From Apium graveolens (lineage: Eukaryota > Streptophyta > Magnoliopsida > Apiales > Apiaceae), in contig NC_133653.1 in assembly GCF_009905375.1 (NCBI RefSeq), positions 58,664,673-58,728,672 on the forward strand: 64,000 nt of DNA. Reading direction: 5' to 3'. Of this stretch, positions 48,101 to 58,654 are shown piece by piece. Every line of letters starts with the position of its first letter. The stretch's first letter is position 1. Under the pieces are notes generated by a model. That model searched no databases. It saw only the letters and a program-made list of their open reading frames with translations, and was not told where the DNA came from. Both the position numbers and the translations under genes were made by a program.

Positions 48101-48483
48101 AGCTTGTGTCCTGGTTCAGTAAAAAGCAAAATTCAGTTTCTACTTCTACAGCTGAAGCTGAATATATTGCTGCTGGCAGTTGCTGTGCACAGATCTTATG
48201 GATGAAAAATCAATTGCTAGACTATGGTCTGCAAGTTGAGAGGATTCCTATTTTTTGTGATAACATAAGTGCAATTGCCATCACTGAAAATCCAGTGCAA
48301 CATTCAAGGACAAAGCACATAGACATCAAGTACCATTTCATAAGGGAACATGTAATGAATGATACTGTAGAATTACATTTTATTCCAAGTGAGAAGCAAC
48401 TTGCAGACATATTTACCAAGCCACTGGATGAATCCACCTTTTCTAGGTTGGTAAGTGAGTTAGGTATGCTTAATTACTCTTGA
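45133..48483 (+). pseudogene. Sirevirus pol of copy 3, nearly intact
   Basis: Protease DSG is at 45169-45177. The integrase finger (HKKLSHLNFKTMN...CDACQKG) lies before TAA 45691-45693, the only stop. 910 open codons follow: integrase core ([23 protein letters not shown], where other copies have ERKN), the linker with motif repeats 46572-46675, RT ([16 protein letters not shown] 47539-47550), and RNase H through LGMLNYS. In RNase H the usual GYSDADYAG reads GYSVADYAG (GTT at 48031-48033), removing a probable catalytic Asp. Ends at TGA 48481-48483. It would act in the cytoplasmic particle and, for integrase, in the nucleus. Confidence 0.92.
46572..46675. repeat. CGACGGAT cluster in pol integrase-RT linker, copy 3
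   Basis: Four exact ATCCGTCG copies and one variant, about 25-35 bp apart, in the Ser-rich linker. They are read TCC-GTC-G (Ser-Val), a different codon phase from gag and ORF3. Confidence 0.9.
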
Positions 48484-49003
48484 ATCAATCTGAGTTATTT
48501 CGCAAGTTGAAAAGTAGCCAGAAATTTAACTGATTTTTAGTCATGAATGAAATTTTGACTAAGTCAAAATTTACATCTCGACGGATGACCATTATCTATC
48601 GAGTTAAGTCATCCGTCGATATACAATGTGCAAATAAAAATCAATTATTTTTCTGGAATCTTTTAAAACTCGACGGATAACAGTTTATCCTCATCCGTCG
48701 AAGTGTCTAAATCTTAACCGTTAATTCCCTGAACATTATCCATCGAGTATACTTACAGTTTGTAAGCATTACACGACGGATAATGAGTGGAATTTTTACA
48801 GTTTATTTTTAAAACGGCTAATTTAGGCAATTTCTATTGGGTAATTTACTTCTCTTTATTATTTTTATCCGTTGTTTTTGAGCAAAGTATAAAAGCTTAT
48901 TTCATTCTAATCATTTTCTTTTATCATTCTCAAATTCAATTGTGTTTATTTCATTCTCTCTCAAGCAAAAATCCTCTTTCTCTTCAAGATTTCCTTCTTT
49001 AAC
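48484..49003 (+). promoter_or_regulatory. pol-ORF3 spacer with motif hairpins and TATA box, copy 3
   Basis: Holds five exact CGACGGAT/ATCCGTCG copies at 48579-48781. CGACGGATGAC (48579-48589) can pair with GTCATCCGTCG (48608-48618), and TCGACGGAT (48670-48678) with ATCCGTCGA (48693-48701). TATAAAA is at 48888-48894, with a CT-rich leader to ATG 49004, 109 nt after the box. Proposed internal promoter; a splice acceptor in the CT-rich leader (TCTTCAAG) is the alternative. Confidence 0.55.
48888..48894 (+). promoter_or_regulatory. Putative internal TATA box of ORF3, copy 3
   Basis: TATAAAA followed by GC. The ATG is 109 nt after its end, and the other copies have 108-111 nt: 22820-22826, 54877-54883, and 63336-63342 on the minus strand. 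Confidence 0.55.
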
Positions 49004-52000
49004 AATGGCACCTGTAGTAAAGATTATGTCTCAGACTGGGTTCATTTATGAGAAGAACAACTTCACTGTTTTGATCAACAAGGGCATTCAGCAATCAGAA
49101 GACTATCACAAGATGATGGACTTCGTGAAGAACTGCAAGTTAAGTTTTGCCATGCTTGAATCACCCATAATCTTTTGTGAAGTTGTAGAAGAGATGTGGA
49201 CCTCTGCAATTTACAACTCTACTGACAAGAAATTGCACTTGAGAACCCAAACAACAAATTAGCTTGTTGGATTTAAGAGAGAAGAATCATTGCAGATTTG
49301 AACAGAGCCAACCACCATAGGGATGTGCCAATGTTCTATTTCCCTGTAATGCTGACACCTCAGGTAAGTGAGGTAAGTTCATCCATACCCTCAACTATTC
49401 CAATCTCCTCTATTTCTTTGACTTCAGGCATAGCTATGGCAACTATAACAATAACCAAACAGTTGCCTACCAAAGCTACCAAATCAACTGTAATTTCCAA
49501 ATCCAAACAAAGAAAACCCCCTTTGATATCTCTCAAAAGGTACCAGTTGAAAAATCTACCAAAGTCAAACAGGGGAGTGTGAAGGAGGGTCAGATAGGTG
49601 AGGGAAGGGGTGAACATCAAAGAAACCCCAAGGATAAGGTTGGAGAGTTGAGTGAATCCCAGCCTAGCCACACTGTAGTTTCCAAACAAACTGCAGTGCT
49701 TAAAAAGGATAAAAGCTCACTTCTAGTTGCATCCTCCCAAAAGGATGTGGCTATTGAACAAAGCTCTCATCCAAGAGCACAGGCCAAAAGGGTTAGGGAC
49801 ACAAGCTCACCCCAAACTTACACTAGAAAGAAGAAATCCAAAACAACTGGGGATGCACAAGGCACACACACAGTGCAAACTAGTGCTAAAGACACAGTCC
49901 CTGCACCTTCTCAAATTCAGATTGATGTGGCTCCAATAAATGTGGAGTCACAGCCAAAATCTCTTATAATATAAGCCACTGAAACACCATACTCACCAAC
50001 TAACTCACTGGAAGTGGATATGATAAACAAGTCAATTCCTGATTCCCCTTCTTTAACTCTATTGGGGAAGCCAAAATCTAGTGCAAGTGAGCATCATCTT
50101 TTAGATGATTTGTTGGCTCACTTGCCAATTCTTTCAGATACTATTATGACATATGTGCCTCAAATAACTTCAATCAACACAGAGTCAACAATAGTTTATT
50201 TTCCCACCTCATTCATTTCTACTCTCTCGATGGATATTGCTCATCCGTCGAGTAGTGATTGTATCCCGACGGATAAGCTTAACAGCAGTTATCCGTCGGA
50301 TAGTTTTACCACTCACCCGATGAATATCACTTATCCGTCGAGTGTCTCTGCACAACTTCAAACTTCAATTATTTCTAGTGCAGAAGATTTAGTGGTAATA
50401 CAATCACTCTTAGGACTGAGAGAGGAGAGTGCTTTGAGTGAGAGGCTAGGTTGCTCCCAGGCAAAAGGAGAGGAAAAGAGTGAATCTCAGCAATCCATTT
50501 ATTCAGGATTGGCAAAAGTGAGTGAGAGGAGTCCCACCTTAGTAGTCGAAGGTGAGGGTGTGAGGGTGGGGAGCCAGGGTGAGACCCTGATGCAACAAAA
50601 GAGAGAATATGAGAGAAAGGCAGGTACTGGAGAAATAAGGGTGGATCCAGCCATTGCTAGTGAGTCAATGATTGTGGATGATGCTGAAAAGGAAAGACAA
50701 TTTCAGCAACATTACAAAGCTGTAATTGATAACATTTCCTTGGATGCTGACACTTTTACTCATCCTGTGTCAGCCTATCAATTGTTTGCTGCTCAGGACA
50801 ATGTGGAGGTAGAGCAGACTTTGAATTTTGTGCACACCACAGAATCTCTTCAAAGAGATAAAGCTGATGTGAACAGGATGCCTTCTCAAGCTGGAGAGCC
50901 ATCTGAAGAATTTGGAGTAAATTCTAATGATGATGACTCTGGTTCTTTGGATGGAAGCATGAACTTAGGGGGAGCTAAAGGCCCAAGTTCTTCTTTAAGT
51001 TTACCTGAATGGGCATGGGCAAGGGAATCTACACCAGGACAATTTGAGGTATCTTTGGTCAAACAAGTAATAGCTATTCAACAGGCCCTTCAGGAAACTT
51101 CAGATGCTGGTACCAAGGCTGTTCTTCAAGCTCACCTAGACTCTCTACATTTAATGAAGATCCAGCACTTAAGACAGAATTTCAGTATGGATGAATTGAA
51201 AAGAGATATAGCTGACTTGAAGACCTATAACTCTGAGAAACTGGATTCAGTAATGCCATATGGTACCATGCAAGATCTACTACTAAGATTGAGGAGAGAA
51301 TCAGACTCTGAAAAGAAGCTAGCCAAGCTGGAAAACAGAGTTCAAGTTATTGAAGATTCAGTGGCTATTCTTCTTCAAAATCAACAGACTCAGACGAATC
51401 TTCTCATGCAACTGGCTAAAGCACAAGGCCTAACTCCTCAACTTGATGATAACAAAAAGGGGGAGAGAAAATCAAGTAAGGGGAGAAAGGACCAACAGAG
51501 GGGGAGAAACTTCAAGTACAAATCAGCAAAGTAATTGTACCTTCAATTACTATCTCCAAGCCACCAGTTGCAGATTGTATAGATCAAATTAAAGCAGCAG
51601 CAGCAAATTTGAAAGTTGCTGAAAAAGGAAAGTTGAGTTTGATCAACTGGGATAAGATTGATGAGGAGATACAGAAAAAGTTTGAACTAGTCAAGGAGCC
51701 AGTTAAGTCAGCCATCCATCACTCTCATGTCAAGCCAATCAGTGTGAATGAGATGAGCATGAACTATCTGGAGAAAGGACAATCTTCCTGCATCAAATCA
51801 CAAAAGGCTGAAATAATTCTCAAACCAAGGGCAAATTATCCAAAGTCATCTTTGAAGAATCCCTTGGACACTGTGTATGAGACGCCCAAGCCTGATGAAA
51901 AGAAGCTTCTGTCAAGATCCATTGTCTTCTAAAAAGATCCAGCTGATTCAGCCTCAAAAAGGAGAATTGCTAAGATATTCAGAAATTGAAAGGAAATTTG

Positions 52001-53124
52001 TGTGGTAGCTGGACATCCACAATTTGCTCAAGCAAAGAAAGAAGAGAAAGCAAGATTAAAGAAGGAAAAGAGGCAAGCTGCTCTAGATGCTAAGAAATCT
52101 AAACAAAAGAAAGAGCATATTGTCATCTTGGCCAAGCTACAGGCTGTAAACTCTTCTCAACAAATTCCCTCTCAACCATCTGAAGCTGCTGAATCAAAGA
52201 AGAAGATTGAAGAACAGAAGAAATCCCCAAGAAAGAAGGAATTGGCTAGAAGAACAAAAAGGAAACTGGATGTTGTTGACAAGGAATTGGAAGATCAATT
52301 TCCTAAGGAAAACTCAAGCATCAAATCGCTCTGTGGTATTTGAAGACGTAAGGGTGGTGGACCCCTACAGGAACATACATGAAGAGCCTATTGTGCCAAA
52401 GGATGAGCCAATAGAGTGGGATAAATTACTAATTCCTGACTTCAACTTGCCAATCCTTACCAAGCCAAAAAGGACAAAATCAAGGGCAGTCAAGAAAGTG
52501 AAGTTGTCACCTCTCAAATCCAAGTTAGTAGTTAAAGCTCAACTCAAGGTCAACAGGGGAGACTACTTGTACTTGTGTGACATCAAAGAATTCTCAGATC
52601 TAAACCTTTATCTGGAGGAACTGGATGAAGTAAGGGCAATTGATGCATACAGAAACCTACCTGAAAGGTTGGTGTTCAAGTACAAAGGAGGAAGGGAGAT
52701 TCAGTGGCCTCTTCACAGGATACTTCAAGAAAGCCAAGTTGTGTTGATCAAAGTCTATTCATCCTTCAAGAAAAACTTTGGGTTCAATGTAACTGCAAGA
52801 AGACTAGTATTGAAGAAGATTGAAGAGCTGAGGAGTGTTAGAGCTAAAGATTCACTCCAAAAGACTCTAATCATCCCATACACAAGGAGAAGAGTGCATC
52901 TAAGGCCCTACTGGCTAATGGAATTCATGGATGACAAGGGTGTGAGAAGATTCTTCAGACTAGAAGACCAATTGAGTATCTCTAGCAATGAGACTCTCTT
53001 GGAGATGCAAGAAATGCTAGATCTCTCATAATCTGATGAACTAGAATTCCACAGGCAGCTCCAAAATCAAATTGAAGAAAACAACAGAAAGCTTGGAAGA
53101 AGATCCAGACCTTCAAGAAACTAG
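49004..53124 (+). pseudogene. Sirevirus ORF3 of copy 3 (env-position)
   Basis: ATG 49004 (MAPVVKIMSQTGFIYEKNNF) to TAG 53122-53124. About 430 bp of the N-terminal domain are deleted near 49231, between CAAG microhomologies, shifting the frame. The rest includes a basic, Ser/Thr/Pro/Gln-rich middle, LDDLLAHLPILSD, a 506-codon open stretch (50014-51534) with motif repeats and a coiled coil (about 51140-51430; LENRVQVIEDSVAILLQNQ), and a conserved C-terminal domain (about 52555-53010; YLCDIKEFSDLNLYLEELDE, RVHLRPYWLMEFMDDKGVRR). Stops are at about 49971, 51930, 51988 and 53029 and frameshifts near 51520 and 52320. No signal peptide or membrane segment. Function unknown. Confidence 0.82.
50243..50340. 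repeat. CGACGGAT cluster in ORF3 of copy 3
   Basis: Four exact copies in both orientations with degenerate copies (TCGATGGAT) at 50227 onward. They are read CCG-TCG (Pro-Ser) and CCG-ACG-GAT (Pro-Thr-Asp). Confidence 0.9.
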
Positions 53125-53298
53125 AAAAACCTGCTCAGGCTAGAGGAGCATCTTGAACTGACTGTGAGCCAAACCTTGTGCACTTTGTTTAATTGAAGCA
53201 CTTTCAGTTTTATCTACTTATCTTTAAATATATATGTTTAGGATGTTTTGTTATCATCAAGTATCTCTTAATTCATGGCTACAATTCCAGTAGACATA

Positions 53299-53311
53299 AA
53301 TTGGGGGAGAT
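53299..53311 (+). other. Polypurine tract of copy 3
   Basis: AATTGGGGGAGAT abutting the 3' LTR start TGTTGTG. 53125-53298 is 3' noncoding. Confidence 0.88.
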
Positions 53312-54338
53312 TGTTGTGAATATGTTGTGTACTTGATGATCACTTAAACAAAACATTTAAGTAGATTTTACTTAGTGAAATAATGTAGCACTCGACGGAT
53401 AAGAATTATAGTCCCGACGGATAACTCATTATAGTCCCGACGAATGATTAACTTATTATCCATCAAGTGAATAGCTTATGTAATAATAAGTTTGTAGCAC
53501 AGTGATGTATGCTCCTTTGTATAGAATCTGTAGTAGAATATAAGTCATGTTGACTTTAACTAGATATGCAGAATAGGTTGATTAATTGTACATAAGTAAT
53601 GTCTTGTAATTCTGTATAAGTAAAATGAAGTCAAGTGCCAAAATAGCTACCGACGGATGATTAACAAAGCCTTCGACGGATGATCAAATGACTATCAACG
53701 GATGTTTAACATAGCAGTCGACGGATGATCAATCAAGTCATCGACGGATGATCTGAAAGTTGACGGATGATCATATCAAGAATTCAAACATCAGTTGAAC
53801 AGTGAAAGCTGACACACAGCCGTCGAGTTGGATACAAACACACTGTGGAAGCCCATTAACTGGGTAATAGAGGACGAAAAGCAGCAAAGATTAATACTGT
53901 TAGATTTTATATTTGTTCAGTCTTTTTGACTTTGTAATCTTGGTATTATATAAACCAAGAGAGTAGCAAATAGAAAAATAACTGAGATATTTGAGAAACA
54001 CAAAAAAACAGAGAAATCTTTGTAAGCTTAATCTTTAGCATTTCATGTATTCTCATAAGTTCTATTTTGTAAGCAGCTGTGAGCATTTCTGCACACAGAG
54101 TCCTCTCGATATATTATATATATCTCTGGTGGAATTGTTTAAATCCACTAGAATGTTTTTAAAGATTCTTGTTTTTAATTACTTGTGTTTTGATTCATTT
54201 GAGTTTATATTCCGCATTGTGCTAATCAAAACAAATATATCAATAATCGAGTTGAACATTTTTATTTCAAGAAAAAGGTTCAAGAATTCCATTCAACCCC
54301 CCTTCTGTAATTCTTGCTACATTGTCAAGGGACTAACA
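53312..54338 (+). repeat. Copy 3 3' LTR, 1027 bp
   Basis: Aligns end to end with 41635-42661. It has six exact CGACGGAT copies at 53393-53749 against five in the 5' LTR. Ends CTAACA followed by the TSD. Confidence 0.95.
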
Positions 54339-54464
54339 AATGGTACTGTGGAACTTCATTTTGTTCCAAGTGAAAAGCAGCTTGCAGATATATTTACCAA
54401 GCCACTTGATGAATCCACCTTTTCAAGGTTGGTAAGTGAGTTAGGTATGCTTAATTATTCTTGA
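54339..54464 (+). pseudogene. RNase H end of copy 2 pol, after the copy 3 insertion
   Basis: Begins with the duplicated AATGG and continues the interrupted frame ([20 protein letters not shown]) to LGMLNYS and TGA at 54462-54464. The reading frame resumes exactly, confirming copy 3 as a clean insertion. Confidence 0.93.
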
Positions 54465-54991
54465 ATTATTTCAGATATTTTTGCAAGTTATAATACAGCA
54501 AGAAACTTAATTGATTTTTCTGATTTGGATGAAATTTTGGCTAAGTCAAAATTTACATCCTGACGGATGCTTAATATCCATCGAATTTGATCATCCGTCA
54601 GAATATTATTTGTTAATAAAAATCAATTACTTTTCTGGATTATTTTATAACCCGGCGGATAATTGATTTATCCTCATCCGTCGAGTTGTCTCAATCTTAG
54701 TCGTTAAAACTCCGAACGTTATCCATCAAGTATACTTACAGTTTGTAAGTATAACATGACGGATAAGTGACATAATATTTACAGTTTATTTATTTTTTTT
54801 AAACGGTTATTTTGGGCTATTTTGATTGGTCACTTTACTTCACTTTATTATTTTTGACAGTTTATTTCCGAGATAGTATAAAAGCAGAATTCATTTTTAT
54901 TCTATTCTTTTATCATTCTCAAATCAATTGCTCTAACTTCCTTTCTTCTCCAAAACAAATATTCTCTCTGCAAATTTCTCAGTCTCTAACA
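54465..54991 (+). promoter_or_regulatory. pol-ORF3 spacer of copy 2
   Basis: Motif cluster 54561-54765, mostly decayed by C-to-T or G-to-A changes (TGACGGAT, CGGCGGAT). TATAAAA is at 54877-54883, 108 nt before ATG 54992. The TATA box is kept while the motifs have drifted. Confidence 0.5.
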
Positions 54992-57444
54992 ATGGCACCA
55001 GTAGTCAAAATCATGTATCAATCTAGATATATCTATGAAAAGGACAACTTTGTAGCTCTTGTGAATAAGGAGATTCCATAATCTGGAGACTTTCACAAGA
55101 TGATGGACTTTGTGAAGAGCTGTAAACTAAGATATGCTATGCTGGAATCACCCACAATCTACTGTGAAGTTGTGGAGGAGATATGGACAACTGCCGTGTA
55201 CAACTCATCTGACAAAACCATAACTTTTACACTTAAAGATAAGTAGTTTTGCATCAATACTGACATTATCAAAGCATGCTTTAGAATTCCAGATAACACT
55301 GTTACTGTTCCACACACAAATATTGATATAGTTAACATGCTAAATTCTATGGGCTATGCTCTTTCTACTTCCAAGTTAAGTGAAATTAGGAGGCTGGGTC
55401 TTAGAAAGGAATGGAGTTTTCTGTGTGATGTGGTAACTAAAATATTTTTTTGTAAAATTAGCAATTTTGATTCTGTTAACATTTATATGCTTTACATGCT
55501 AGTTACAGATAAGTACCTTAACTTCAGTGACTTGATCATGGTTGAGTTAGGCTATAAGTTAGGAGAACTTAATAAGAGAGGTAAAAGTGTCTATTATGCT
55601 AGATTCTTTATGATGCTTGTTAACCATCTTATTGAGAATATTGTTGTTGAGAACTCAACCAACAAGCTGAATTATTAGGTTCAAGAAAGGAGAGTCATTG
55701 ATGATCTCAACAGGGCAAGTCACCACAAAGAGGTGCCTCTCTACTACTTTCCAATCATGGAGGGCCTCAAGTAAGTGAGGTAAGCACCATTGTCTCCACT
55801 CTTCCAACCTCACATATTTCTTTGCCTTCAAGTGTAGCCATGGCATATGTGTCAATGACCCAATAGATGCCTATCCAAGCTACCAAAATAATAATTTCTA
55901 AATCCAAAGCTATGAAACCCCCCTCTGGTTTCTCTCAAAAGAAATCAGTTGCAAAATCTACTAAACACAAAGAGGGGAGTGTGAAGGAGAGTGATCAAGG
56001 TGAGGGATAGGGTGAAAATCAAGAAAACCCTAAGGATAAGGCTGGTGAGTTTAGTGTACCCAATCCTAGCCACACCACAGTTTCCCAACAAACTGTGGTT
56101 GTTAATAAGGATATAAGCTCAATTCTAGTTTCATCCTCCCAAAAGGATGTTACTATTGAAACAAGCTCCCAACCAGGAGCACAAGCCAAGAGGGTTAGGG
56201 ACACAAGTTCACCACAGACTAATGCTAGAAAAAAAAGATCAAAACCCTTGGGGATGCACATGGAACACACACAGTGCAAACTAGAGCTAAAGACCCAATC
56301 GCTGCACCATCTCAAAGTCAGACTGATGTGGCTCCAATAAATATGGAGTCACAGCAAAATTTATTAATAATTAAAGCACCTGAAACACCAACTTACCCAC
56401 ACACTCACTGGATGTTGACATGATTAATACATCACTTCCAAATTCTCCATATTTAACTCTATTGGAGAAGCCGAAAATCCAAGCAAGTGAGCATCATCAT
56501 TTAGATGATTTGTTGGCTCACTTGCCAATTCTTTCTGAGTCTGTTGAGATATCTGTGCCTAAATTTCATCAATCTGCACAGAGTCTACAATAGTCTCCAC
56601 TCCAAACTTATTCATTTCTTCTATCTCGATGGATATTCTTCATCCGTCGAGTAGTGATTATACCCCGGCGGATGTGCCTAACAGCAGTCATCCGTCGGCT
56701 AGCCAAACTACTATCCCGATGGATATTCATCATTCGTCGGGAGTCTCTGCACAACATAAAATTTCTACAATTGTCAAAAGTGCAGATGACTTAGTAGTAG
56801 TGCAATCACTCTTAGGACTGAGGGCAGGGAGTGAATTGAGTGAGAGGTTGGGTTACTCTCAGGCAAAAGGAGAGATAATGTATGAACCTATGCAGTCCAT
56901 TTCTTCAGGACTCACAAAAGTGAGTGAGGGGAGTCCCACCTTAGATGGTGAATGTGAGGGTGTGAGGGTGTAAGGGTGGAAGCCAAAGGGAGCCCTTGAT
57001 GCAATAAAAGAGAGATTATGAGAGAAATGCAGGTATAGGAGAGATAAGGGTAGACACCATTGCTAGTGAGTCAATGAATGTCAGTGATATAGAAAGGGAG
57101 AGACTATTTCAGCAAGAATATCAAGCTGTCATAGATTCTATCTCCCTGGATGCTGAGACATTTACTCATCCTGTTACAGCTTATCAAACTCTAGCTGTAC
57201 AGGGCAATAATGAGGCTGAAAAGATGCTCAACTTAGTGCACATTACTCAATCTCTACAAAGAGTAAAAGATGCAATCACTGCTATGCCATCAACTACTGG
57301 AAGTGATTCTAAACTGGCTGAAGACTCATTTGGGGATGTTGGTGGGGATGATGAGGAAGACAGCATGAGCATAGGGGAAGATGCAGATATTCCTTCCTGG
57401 ATGCTAACTAAATAATATTCCTACTCACATCTCCAATCCACACT
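54992..57444 (+). pseudogene. Sirevirus ORF3 of copy 2, interrupted by copy 4
   Basis: Starts ATG 54992 (MAPVVKIMYQSRYIYEKDNF). The N-terminal domain is full length, without the copy 3 deletion, but has stops near 55079, 55244 and 55676. The middle region has LDDLLAHLPILSE-like sequence and motif repeats at about 56625-56740. The last recognisable ORF3 sequence is SIGEDADIPSWMLTK, ending at TAA 57413-57415. Copy 4 begins at 57445. Confidence 0.8.
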
Positions 57445-58467
57445 TGTTAGTCCCTTAACAATGAAGCAAGAATTACAGAAGGGGGTTGAATGGAATTCTT
57501 GAACCTTTTTCTTGAAATAAAAATGTTCAACTCGATTATTGATATATTTGTTTTGATTAGCACAATGCGGAATATAAACTTGAATGAATCAAAATACAAG
57601 TAATTAAAAACAAGAGTCTTTAAAAACTTTCTGGTGGATTTAAACAATTCCACCAGAGATATATATAATATATCGAGAGGACTCTGTGTGCAGAAATGCC
57701 CACAGCTGCTTACAAATTGAACTGCTGAGAAAACAGGAAATGCTAAAGATTAAGCTTACAAAGATTTCTCTGTTTTTGTGTTTCTCAACTATCTCAGTTG
57801 TTTTTCTATTTGCTACTCTCTTGGTTTATATAATACCAAGATTACAAAGTCAAAAAGACTGAACAAATATAAAATCTAACAGTCTTAATCTTTGCTGCTT
57901 TTCGTCCTCTATTACCCAGTTAATGGGCTTCCACAGTGTGTTTGTATCCAACTCGACGGCTGTGTGTCAGCTTTCACTGTTCAACTGATGTTTGAATTCT
58001 TGATATGATCATCCGTCGACTTTCAGATCATCCATCGATGACTTGATTGATCATCCATCAACTGCTATGTTAAACATCCGTTGATAGTCATTTGATCAGT
58101 CGTCGAGGGCTTTGTTAATCATCCGTCGGTAGCTATTTTGGCACTTGACGTCATTTCACTTATACAGAATTACAAGACATTACTTATGTACAATTAATCA
58201 ACCTATTCTGCATATCTAGTTAAAGTCAACATGACTTATATGCTACTACAGATTATATACAAAGGTGCATACATCACTGTGCTACAAACTTATTATTACA
58301 TAAGCTACTCACTCGATGGATAATAAGTTAATCATCCGTCGGGACTATAATGAGTTTTCCGTCGGGACTATAATTCTTATCCGTCGAGTGCTACATTATT
58401 TCACTAAGTAAAATCTACTTAGATGTTTTGTTTAAGTGATCATCAAGTACACAACATATTCACAACA
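57445..58467 (-). repeat. Copy 4 3' LTR, 1023 bp
   Basis: Reverse complement begins TGTTGTGAATATG at 58467 and ends GGGACTAACA at 57445, close to the copy 3 LTRs. Motif copies lie at about 58013-58390 and the TATA box within CTTGGT/ACCAAG at 57820-57840. Confidence 0.93.
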
Positions 58468-58482
58468 ATCTTCCCCAATTTA
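58468..58482 (-). other. Polypurine tract of copy 4
   Basis: Minus strand AAATTGGGGAAGAT, one G run shortened and interrupted relative to the other copies, next to the LTR. 58483-58654 is 3' noncoding. Confidence 0.8.
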
Positions 58483-58654
58483 TGTCTACTGGAATTGTAG
58501 CCATAAATTAAAAGACACTTGATGATAACAAAACATCCTAAACATATATCTTAAAAAATAAGTATATAAAACTGAAAGTGCTTCAATTAAACAAAATGTA
58601 CAAGGTTTGGCTCACAGTCAGTTCAAGATGCTCCTCTAGCCTGAGCAGGTTTTT

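Larger units (their letters stand above)
41635..54338 (+). mobile_element. Sirevirus copy 3, structurally complete (12.7 kb)
   Basis: LTR 41635-42661, PBS, gag 42723-45121, pol 45133-48483, spacer 48484-49003, ORF3 49004-53124, PPT, LTR 53312-54338, with TSD AATGG. The LTRs are each 1027 bp and differ at about 29 positions by hand count. It is inserted in RNase H of copy 2. Coding lesions in all three genes suggest it is not autonomous. Confidence 0.95.
36622..57444 (+). mobile_element. Sirevirus copy 2 (base layer), interrupted by copy 3
   Basis: Visible parts are gag from its middle (36622-38492), pol (38504-41634 and 54339-54464), spacer, and ORF3 (54992-57420). Its 5' LTR and gag start must lie left of the window beyond the Tekay insertion. 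Its ORF3 end and 3' LTR must lie right of the window beyond copy 4. It hosts three insertions and shows the heaviest decay. Confidence 0.85.

Noticed and set aside
57447..57653. 68-aa ORF (also seen near 42453 and 54045 in the other orientation)
   Set aside because: Chance ORF in the R-U5 part of the Sirevirus LTR; it recurs because the LTR recurs.
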